Of a DNA stretch of 64,000 nt, positions 57,442 through 64,000 are shown piece after piece. The position numbers were made by a program, and so were the translations under genes. The stretch's first letter is position 1; each line of letters starts with the position of its first letter. Location of the stretch: positions 1 to 64,000 of the forward strand of contig NZ_JAKRFZ010000013.1 in assembly GCF_022347765.1 (NCBI RefSeq), read 5' to 3'. This stretch comes from Pseudoalteromonas sp. OOF1S-7. Lineage in GTDB: Bacteria; Pseudomonadota; Gammaproteobacteria; Enterobacterales; Alteromonadaceae. A model generated the notes under the pieces. The model saw nothing but the letters and a program-made list of their open reading frames with translations. It was not told where the DNA came from and searched no databases.

Positions 57442-58821
57442 TTAATATTCGTCATCCACAGCAGGACCGGCATAGTTGTCGAACCGAGAGAATTGCCCCT
57501 GGAAGGTTAACCTAACCTTACCAATCGGACCATTACGCTGTTTACCGATAATAATTTCTGCAACACCTTTATCCGGGCTGTCGTCGTTATACACCTCATC
57601 GCGGTAGATAAACATGATTAAGTCGGCATCCTGCTCAATAGAGCCAGATTCACGTAAGTCTGAGTTTACCGGGCGCTTATCCGCCCGTTGTTCCAGCGTA
57701 CGGTTAAGCTGCGACAGGGCTATCACCGGACATTGTAGTTCTTTAGCTAGCGCTTTTAGTGAACGAGAAATCTCAGCGATTTCTAAGGTCCGGTTGTCCG
57801 ATAAACTGGGTACTCGCATCAGCTGCAAATAATCCACCATGATCATGCTGATCCCACCATGATCCCGCGCGATCCGCCGCGCCCGGGAGCGCACATCGGT
57901 GGGCGTCAGGCCGGAGGCATCATCGATATACATTTGGCCCTTTTCCATCAGCAGGCCCATGGTTGACGATAAACGCGCCCAGTCGTCATCATCCAATTGA
58001 CCGGTCCGCACTTTGGTCTGGTTGATCCGGCCCAGTGAGGCCAGCATCCTCATCATGATCTGCTCTGAGGGCATCTCCAGTGAGTAGATAAGCACCGGCT
58101 TGTCTTGTGTCATCGCCGCATGCTCGGCCAGGTTCATCGCAAACGTGGTTTTACCCATCGACGGACGTGCCGCGACGATAATAAGGTCTGACGGTTGCAG
58201 CCCTGCGGTCATCTGGTCAAGATCGGAATAGCCCGTACTCACCCCGGTTACACCGTCCTGCGGTGACTGGTAAAGCTCTTCAATTTTATCGACGGTTTTT
58301 TCAAGAATGCTGTGAATGCTCTGCGGACCTTCGGTACTCTTGGTACGCTGCTCAGCGATTTTGAATACCTTACTTTCCGCCAGATCCAGCAATTCGTGGC
58401 TGTCGCGCCCTTCCGGGTTAAAACCCGCCTCGGCGATTTCATTGGCAACTGTGATCATCTCACGAACCACCGCACGCTCGCGGACAATGCTGGCATAGGC
58501 ATCTATATTCGCCGCACTGGGCGTATTTTTCGCAATCTCAGCCAGATAAGCAAAACCGCCTACGGTGTCCAGCTGGTTGTTCTTCTCCAGATTTTCCGAA
58601 ATAGTGATAAGGTCAATCGGCTGACTGGCCTCGACCAGTTTGGTCATAGCCTCAAATATCAACTTATGGGTGCGGGTATAAAAATCCTGCGCGACGACCA
58701 GCTCTGCCACCCTGTCAAACGCCTGATTATCAAGCATGAGTCCGCCAAGGACAGATTGCTCAGCCTCAATGGAATGGGGGGGAACTTTCAGGGTATCAAC
58801 TTGTTGATCAGGTTTTGCCAT
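57442..58821 (-). CDS. dnaB: Replicative DNA helicase
   Basis: 459 residues: N-terminal DnaG-interacting domain (PPHSIEAEQSVLGGLMLD) and RecA-like motor with AARPSMGKTTFAMN (Walker A), IMVDYLQLM (Walker B) and ALSQLNRTLEQR. No intein. Confidence 0.97.
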   Translation of the reverse strand: MAKPDQQVDTLKVPPHSIEAEQSVLGGLMLDNQAFDRVAELVVAQDFYTRTHKLIFEAMTKLVEASQPIDLITISENLEKNNQLDTVGGFAYLAEIAKNTPSAANIDAYASIVRERAVVREMITVANEIAEAGFNPEGRDSHELLDLAESKVFKIAEQRTKSTEGPQSIHSILEKTVDKIEELYQSPQDGVTGVSTGYSDLDQMTAGLQPSDLIIVAARPSMGKTTFAMNLAEHAAMTQDKPVLIYSLEMPSEQIMMRMLASLGRINQTKVRTGQLDDDDWARLSSTMGLLMEKGQMYIDDASGLTPTDVRSRARRIARDHGGISMIMVDYLQLMRVPSLSDNRTLEIAEISRSLKALAKELQCPVIALSQLNRTLEQRADKRPVNSDLRESGSIEQDADLIMFIYRDEVYNDDSPDKGVAEIIIGKQRNGPIGKVRLTFQGQFSRFDNYAGPAVDDEY

Positions 58822-58941
58822 ATCACTACAAATACTAAGGGACGGACCTGTTATTGTATACGCAATCGGGGTGGAAATGAATCCAGATTACCGGCCTATT
58901 CTCAACTGCCGGGGCACGCACTTGCAGCACCCCGACTCGTA

Positions 58942-59883
58942 TCACAGCTTCTTCAGAGCGATACGCCCACTGACGGTATCGATTTCCACATCCACGTCAC
59001 CGTCTTTGATAACAAACTCCAACTCCCGGGACGGACCATATTTGGCTTTTTTCTCTTTGTCTGCTGATAATTCATTGACGATCCGTCCGCCAGCATGCGC
59101 ATCGATGTCAAAGCGTGCAGACAGTTCAGCCGGGAAGTAAAAATCGACGTCCCCACTGACCGACTCAAATCGGATGTTGGCACCTTTTTCCAGCGCTCTG
59201 AGGCGTACATTGATCTCGCCATTGACTGTACTCATACGCAAGTCTTTCAGGCTGGCAATATCAAAATCCACTTCACCGTTGACGTTTTCAACCCGAATAT
59301 CATTGGCCTGTGTCATGCTTTCGATACCGCCATTGACGGCGTTAAAGCGTAGCTTACCGCTGGACGCCATGTCTTCAATATCCCCATTCACTGTTTCATA
59401 GCGAATATTGCCTGATAACTCTTTGCCTTCGATGTCGCCGTTCACGGTTTCCAGCTCAATTTTACCGCTAAGCTGGTTCGCCTCAATGTCCCCGTTGACT
59501 GTGGTGACCGCCACCCCGGCAGTGAAATCGCTGACATTCACATCGACACTCACGCCTTCAAAGTCGAGTTCACTTTGCTTAGGCATATAGACGGTCAGCC
59601 TTGAGCCATCTCGCTGGTTGTTCCAGCTCTTGGTGCGGCGCGGCATTTTGACAATGAATTCGGTCACATTGCCCTGCGTTTCCAGTGTATAGCCTTCGGC
59701 CAGCTCATCGAGTTCTCCGCTGACCTTAAAGCTTGGCTTATCCCATGATTTAATGGTGACCTTGCCTCGCTGGTTTTCGATGACCACTTTACCATCCAAC
59801 GGCACTTCGATCTGCTCATCAATTTTGTCACCTGCCAGGGCAAACAGCGGCAGCGCGGCCAGTCCTACTATGATTGCTTTCAT
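58942..59883 (-). CDS. Exported DUF4097-type beta-solenoid protein
   Basis: 313 residues with a signal peptide (MKAIIVGLAALPLFALAGD), then eight or so repeats of about 18-20 residues each carrying VNGDIE/VNGEV, as in DUF4097 (putative adhesin-like) proteins. Likely periplasmic or surface. It lies 9 bases after the anti-sigma-like gene, so it is probably a member or target of that regulatory unit. Confidence 0.85.
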   Translation of the reverse strand: MKAIIVGLAALPLFALAGDKIDEQIEVPLDGKVVIENQRGKVTIKSWDKPSFKVSGELDELAEGYTLETQGNVTEFIVKMPRRTKSWNNQRDGSRLTVYMPKQSELDFEGVSVDVNVSDFTAGVAVTTVNGDIEANQLSGKIELETVNGDIEGKELSGNIRYETVNGDIEDMASSGKLRFNAVNGGIESMTQANDIRVENVNGEVDFDIASLKDLRMSTVNGEINVRLRALEKGANIRFESVSGDVDFYFPAELSARFDIDAHAGGRIVNELSADKEKKAKYGPSRELEFVIKDGDVDVEIDTVSGRIALKKL

Positions 59884-59892
59884 GCTTCTCTC

Positions 59893-60384
59893 CTAAATCT
59901 GTTGCCACTGGGGCTGATGTACCTTAGTGATTAAATCCAACTGCTGCTGGTAAACCTGGGCCAGCATTTTGAGCAGGGCAGCATTGTCCGGATCCTTCAT
60001 CAGTGCCAGCTTAATGGCCTGCTCTGCTTCTTCTAATTCCTGTAATGGTTTCTGCCAGTCTTTGGTCAGCGCGGGTTGTGCTTCATACTTGACCAGCAGC
60101 GTCTGTTTTTCCTGCTCAAAAAAAGCGCTCATGTGTGCCATTGTGTCTTGTTTAGGCTGGGTCATAATCACCTGCCAGCTCAGCAGCCCAGCCGACACAC
60201 AGGCAGCGACGCCTGCCAGCTTTATCCAGGGACTGCGAGTGCGCGGCGCCGAGTCTGGCATATTGATGGCGTTCTCAATGCCCTGCCATAAGTCTCGTTG
60301 CGGCTCTGGTAATTGCTCCTGATCTTGTTGCCGTGGCAGCTGTTGTTTCAGAAACTGCTCGAATGTTGGTTTACTCATTGTCAT
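59893..60384 (-). CDS. Membrane protein, probable anti-sigma factor
   Basis: 163 residues: a cytosolic N-terminal part (about 1-48, Gln-rich), one membrane helix (about 49-65) and a helical periplasmic part. Overlaps the sigma gene by 14 bases and follows an AGGAG, the classic ECF sigma/anti-sigma layout. No zinc motif (HxxxCxxC) is present. Function inferred from context. Confidence 0.7.
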   Translation of the reverse strand: MTMSKPTFEQFLKQQLPRQQDQEQLPEPQRDLWQGIENAINMPDSAPRTRSPWIKLAGVAACVSAGLLSWQVIMTQPKQDTMAHMSAFFEQEKQTLLVKYEAQPALTKDWQKPLQELEEAEQAIKLALMKDPDNAALLKMLAQVYQQQLDLITKVHQPQWQQI

Positions 60385-60922
60385 ACCACTCCTGTAACAA
60401 TTTCCTGGCTCGGTGAAACTGTGACTTACTTGAGCCCACCGCCATATTCAACATACCCGCCACTTCTTCATGGCGATATCCTTCTACCGCATGCAGGACA
60501 AACACCAGACGTGCACGCTCTGGCAAACGTAAGATCAGCTTATCGAGCCCATTAAGTGACTGACATTGCATTATTTCGGCTTGCTCCATCCCACCGTCTT
60601 CCAGACTGACGACTTTTTGCAACCAGTTTTTCTGCTTACGTAAATAGCTGATCGCCACATTGGATGTCACACTGTGAAGCCAGGTGGTAAACTTTGACTG
60701 CCCCTGAAACTGGGCAATTTTGTGCCAAAGCTGAACAAAGACTTCCTGCGTCGCGTCTTCCGCATGAGCCTGATCGGCAAGCAAACGTAAACATAATCCA
60801 TAGACCCTGCGATAACACTGCTGATAGAGCTGTTCAAAGGCTGTCTGGTCGCCTTGCTGGGCGCGCAGTACTAACCGCTCAATCGTATCTGGGTTAAATG
60901 CCTCTTTGGCATTGATTATCAT
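60371..60922 (-). CDS. ECF-type sigma-70 family factor
   Basis: 183 residues with region 2 (AFEQLYQQCYRRVYGLCLRLL, AEDATQEVFVQLWHKI) and region 4 (RLPERARLVFVLHAVEGYRHEEVAGML). Directs RNA polymerase to a small regulon, probably including its own operon with the anti-sigma-like and DUF4097 genes. Confidence 0.9.
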   Translation of the reverse strand: MIINAKEAFNPDTIERLVLRAQQGDQTAFEQLYQQCYRRVYGLCLRLLADQAHAEDATQEVFVQLWHKIAQFQGQSKFTTWLHSVTSNVAISYLRKQKNWLQKVVSLEDGGMEQAEIMQCQSLNGLDKLILRLPERARLVFVLHAVEGYRHEEVAGMLNMAVGSSKSQFHRARKLLQEWYDNE

Positions 60923-61076
60923 AGAGTATTCCCTCGTTGCCGAGCCATCATCGTGACATATCAGGTGCCATAAAGAAAGTAACCCGATAATGTGATGTTT
61001 GCAGGATAAGACGCGAGGGAAATAGCGAAAGGTTTAAACGGGCAGGTAAATTTTTTCTTAATGGCAGACAGACGCG

Positions 61077-62819
61077 TTACTCTTCCTCTTCGTCGGGGGC
61101 CTGATAGTCCTCACCGGATTCAAAACGCCAACCCATAAACTCCAGTTTCGCAGGTGTAATCACGCCACCATTACCTAGGTTAAAGTTTTTCAGCGCTTCG
61201 TCAAAGTGCACACCGCTGCCGCCCGTGGCATCTATGGTTGCCCCACGAATGGTGCCATAAAACTGGCCACTACCACGCATGGCAATGCTGGTAACCGGTG
61301 CATAAATGACCGCATAGACTGAACTGGCGCCCCTCAATGTAATACCGTTTTGGCCTGAATAAGATGAGAAGATACTCAGGCTGGGAAAGCCACTGTCAGT
61401 TAGTCCTTCTCGCTCTGTGATCACCACCCCACTGGCCCCGAAATCCACTTTCCCGGTGACAAAAATTGCCAAACTGCTGCCCGCTTTAATGGTAATACTG
61501 GTGTGGCCCGTCATTTTAAGATCCCCATCAACCAGCCAGATAACGTCTCCCCCTTCTATGGTAATGGTGCCATCACTGGTCAGTTTCATGTTTTTCATGC
61601 CAAATACATATTCGTTGCTGGTATTACTCTGGCCATGATTTTGCGTCAGATGCTGAAATAAGTAGATGTCTGCGGGACTGGATGACCAGGTACCGCTGCC
61701 ACCACGGGTATAGCGGCCTTCACTTGGTGTGAACACATAATCGGTCTGTGCACCGATCGTAAAGTCCGTGTAGCTATTGTGGTTGTCGATCACTGAAGGC
61801 ATATTCAGCGGCAAAGCCAGCGGGTCGCATTCCTTGTCGGGGTCACTAGGATCATAGTCCGGTGAGCTTGGGTCGTATACCCGGACTGCTTCAACCTCGG
61901 GATTCACATTGAAACGATCGGCTGAATAGTGCAACCCATCCTGGACATGGCTGCTCTTGAAGCTTCCGGTGCCGCCATACATAATATCGAGCTCGGCCCG
62001 GTTCTGATTGAGGATCTCGGCGCCCCACTTCATGGTGACATCGCCGTTTGCACGCAATACCCCCGTGATCTGTCCGCCATTGTGCTTCACAAACCCCTGT
62101 GTGAGGACATCGCCGTCGACCCGCACACCACTGCCGGCAGAAATATCAATCCCGGTATTGGATTGCACTGTCCCAACGACGGGCGAGGAGCCCTTCAGGT
62201 AGAGTATCCCAGATGCTTTCACATCGCCCATAATGGGAGAATGACCATTTAGCACCACATCGGCATCGCCAATCACGGTATGCACATCGCCGTTACTGGT
62301 GTGAGTGTCTTCGTAACTGCCCTGGGTAGAATCATAACTATCGACCAGACCACTGCCTGCCAGATTCACCCCTTTACATCCGGTGACCGCATTTTGGAAC
62401 ACTGAGCTGCGTTCGGGGGGCGTGTATTTAAAGTAAGAGACCATACGCGACTGGGCCTGCTCATCATAGCGCTGCCCCAGGCTGGCAATCGCCACCTCAT
62501 CGCCATTGACTGACAGCTGGGCGTCAAAGCTCGTGCCATCCAGTTCACCGCTGCCCAGACCCGCCCCAATCTGCTGAACCGCCTGCTCCAGTGTCAGATT
62601 TGGGTTATTGGTCAGTGCCGCTTTTAATGCCTGCCCGCGCTCGATCACGCCCTTTTCAGCCAGTAATCGCGCATTCAGGTCTTTTTGGTAGTTACCACTG
62701 AGGCGCTCCTGCACCAGGGTATCTTTGAATGCAGCAAACACCACCACGCTGGCCACGGAGCTCAGTAGCATGACTTTAATCAGGGTAAATCCGCGTTGTC
62801 GTATACTCTGCATCTTCAT
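61077..62819 (-). CDS. Large PilX-like minor pilin with a beta-helix domain
   Basis: 580 residues, far longer than PilX (about 200). The type III signal QRGFTLIKVMLLSS is cut after Gly, but mature position 5 is Lys instead of the usual Glu. An N-terminal pilin helix and PilX-like part (to about 150) precede a long Gly/Ser/Asp-rich repeat region (about 170-300 and 420-540) predicted as a beta-helix like other polymer-forming/DUF7305 proteins. C-terminus very acidic. Follows pilW by 4 bases; likely a pilus-tip or priming component. Confidence 0.78.
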   Translation of the reverse strand: MKMQSIRQRGFTLIKVMLLSSVASVVVFAAFKDTLVQERLSGNYQKDLNARLLAEKGVIERGQALKAALTNNPNLTLEQAVQQIGAGLGSGELDGTSFDAQLSVNGDEVAIASLGQRYDEQAQSRMVSYFKYTPPERSSVFQNAVTGCKGVNLAGSGLVDSYDSTQGSYEDTHTSNGDVHTVIGDADVVLNGHSPIMGDVKASGILYLKGSSPVVGTVQSNTGIDISAGSGVRVDGDVLTQGFVKHNGGQITGVLRANGDVTMKWGAEILNQNRAELDIMYGGTGSFKSSHVQDGLHYSADRFNVNPEVEAVRVYDPSSPDYDPSDPDKECDPLALPLNMPSVIDNHNSYTDFTIGAQTDYVFTPSEGRYTRGGSGTWSSSPADIYLFQHLTQNHGQSNTSNEYVFGMKNMKLTSDGTITIEGGDVIWLVDGDLKMTGHTSITIKAGSSLAIFVTGKVDFGASGVVITEREGLTDSGFPSLSIFSSYSGQNGITLRGASSVYAVIYAPVTSIAMRGSGQFYGTIRGATIDATGGSGVHFDEALKNFNLGNGGVITPAKLEFMGWRFESGEDYQAPDEEEE

Positions 62820-62823
62820 AATG

Positions 62824-63348
62824 TCACCAATTGGCCGTCGCGAGCACTTGCTGGCTTGCAGCCACGTCTATCTGGATCCCCGCAGCATACTGTGCGGGCA
62901 TACCCACGGGCGTCACTGTGATGGACGTGATCAGGCCGTCGACCGAAAAGCTTAACCCATTCACTCCCCGTAACAAGCGCTGGGCAGGCAAGTTATCTGA
63001 GCTGAGATCGCACAATAAATAGCCATCCTGTAATGAAAATGTTTCGGTGTAATTCACCACTGGAACACTGCCATCGCAGGCCGGTGTATTGGCAACCTGG
63101 CTGACCTCTAATGCCTCACCGTTAAGCCTAACCTGTGGTGTAGAGGCTGTTTGCTTAATACTACGGGTCATCAGCTGGCTGGTATAGCGGATCACTTCCT
63201 GTGCTTGTGCCAGCTCCTGATTTATCACAATAGTGCTACGAATAGTCGAATAGGCAACCGCAATACCGCCGAGCATAAACAGGCCTATCGACAGTGCAAT
63301 CAGCAGTTCCAGTAGGGTAAACCCGCGACCATTCACAATGCGATTCAT
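62824..63348 (-). CDS. pilW: Minor pilin PilW-like
   Basis: 174 residues with prepilin motif GRGFTLLELLIALSIGLFMLGG (Glu5 present). Order fimT-pilV-pilW-pilX matches the type IV pilus minor-pilin operon. Shorter than many PilW proteins. Overlaps pilV by ATGA. Confidence 0.86.
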   Translation of the reverse strand: MNRIVNGRGFTLLELLIALSIGLFMLGGIAVAYSTIRSTIVINQELAQAQEVIRYTSQLMTRSIKQTASTPQVRLNGEALEVSQVANTPACDGSVPVVNYTETFSLQDGYLLCDLSSDNLPAQRLLRGVNGLSFSVDGLITSITVTPVGMPAQYAAGIQIDVAASQQVLATANW

Positions 63349-63740
63349 AAGCAGACATTCACAAAGCTGGCGTGCAGTGAGATTTGGTCCACGCCGGTGT
63401 CAGTCATGCGCTCATCGTGCCAGCTGACGGTCAGACTTAAGTCCAGGCTAAAGGTGTTGGGCAGCGTCAGCGCAAACCGCGGATCATCGGGATATAAACC
63501 CGCAGCAGTCGGGTTAATGCCGGGGTTCAGGCTGGTATTCACGCTCTGATAATGACAGATATCAGGCCAGATGCGCTCAATCGCGTTCTGTCCGTGGATC
63601 AGTGCTATGGTATAGTTAAAACTGTTTTGCGCAAACTGCATTGCTTTAATCTGCGCCGCCGCAAGCCCAAGCAGCGCAATGGCTGCTATCACCATAGACA
63701 CCATAACTTCCAGCAATGAAAACCCTTTTACTACGCGCAA
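63345..63740 (-). CDS. pilV: Minor pilin PilV-like
   Basis: 131 residues from a TTG at 63740, overlapping the end of the preceding gene by 10 bases, with AAGGCG upstream. Prepilin motif VKGFSLLEVMVSMVIAAIALLG with Glu5. Part of the pilus priming complex. Confidence 0.85.
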   Translation of the reverse strand: MRVVKGFSLLEVMVSMVIAAIALLGLAAAQIKAMQFAQNSFNYTIALIHGQNAIERIWPDICHYQSVNTSLNPGINPTAAGLYPDDPRFALTLPNTFSLDLSLTVSWHDERMTDTGVDQISLHASFVNVCL

Positions 63741-64000
63741 TTGTCAGTCGCCTTACTCAACCAGCTTTGACCACTGTGTAAAATACACAAACGCACGTCA
63801 TCCGTCGTCGCATCGTTATCTGAAATCAGAATATTGCTGAACGCGCTCAGTTCACCACTGGAACGTAGTGTTCTGTCAACCAGGTTAACAGCAACCTGAT
63901 TAGGGTCAACCGTAAAACGCCTTAACGTGACTTCCTGACCTTGTTCAACCACTTTCATTACCCAGTCATTATTCTCCAGCGCCAGCTTTACCGGCACTTC
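63731..64000 (-). CDS. GspH/FimT-family pseudopilin, C-terminal fragment
   Basis: The gene enters from beyond the window end; about 90 C-terminal codons are visible and no prepilin motif is in view. The ending (FSNILISDNDATTDD, LCILHSGQSW) and its place before pilV fit FimT/FimU. Confidence 0.75.
   Translation of the reverse strand, partial: EVPVKLALENNDWVMKVVEQGQEVTLRRFTVDPNQVAVNLVDRTLRSSGELSAFSNILISDNDATTDDVRLCILHSGQSWLSKATDNCA

Noticed and set aside
57442-58821. Intein in dnaB
   Set aside because: Length of 459 residues and continuous motor motifs leave no room for one.

Overview
The window looks like chromosomal DNA of a marine gammaproteobacterium, most likely Pseudoalteromonas or a close relative in the Alteromonadales. 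This rests on the protein sequences, on gene order around rpoBC and the str operon, and on an AATTGGTAT-type palindrome I associate with that group; no database search was possible. Most of the window is housekeeping DNA, interrupted by one large accessory biosynthetic cluster.

Layout. (1) 1-3400, minus strand: the str operon rpsL-rpsG-fusA-tuf (tuf cut by the window edge) with its own strong promoter. (2) 3.8-25.95 kb, minus strand: a compact cluster of about 22 genes, many with 4-nt overlaps. It encodes three pairs of an active ketosynthase followed by a KS-like protein lacking the cysteine, one acyl carrier protein, a KSIII-like enzyme, a ketoreductase, three dehydratase-type hotdog proteins, a malonyl transferase, an alpha/beta-hydrolase fused to a thioesterase-like double hotdog, a UbiB-like kinase fused to a class III aminotransferase, a DsbA-fold isomerase-like protein, three DsrE/F/H-fold proteins, and an export set (RND/MMPL pump, LolA-like carrier, beta-barrel). 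(3) 25.95-27.53 kb: an AT-rich segment and then DNA with no recognisable gene. (4) 27.5-39.9 kb, minus strand: tRNA-Trp, secE, nusG, rplK, rplA, rplJ, rplL, rpoB, rpoC, with promoter and terminators visible. (5) 40.0-41.3 kb: deoC and a small unknown gene. (6) 41.8-49.1 kb, plus strand: sulfate activation (cysG, cysD, cysN, an SLC13-type permease, cysC, cysQ) and a cupin. (7) 49.3-50.8 kb: three 125-bp tandem units carrying a 5' tRNA fragment, then an intact tRNA-Ile(CAU), a zeta-toxin-like kinase and a small ORF. (8) 51-64 kb: YbaK, a GGDEF-EAL protein, Zur, CheX, YjbQ, Alr, DnaB, a sigma/anti-sigma/DUF4097 module, and minor pilin genes running off the edge.

The cluster is the most interesting part. 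Its parts fit a dissociated (type II), ketoreducing and dehydrating assembly line that builds a polyene or polyunsaturated acyl chain on a single ACP. The chain would be aminated and possibly sulfur- or redox-modified, then moved to the cell envelope. It resembles aryl-polyene systems in layout (KS pairs, split dehydratases, MMPL and LolA-like proteins) but lacks their ammonia lyase and acyl ligase, and it adds genes those systems do not have. Its position, between rpoC and rpsL and in the same direction as both, is itself unusual. The product is not known to me.
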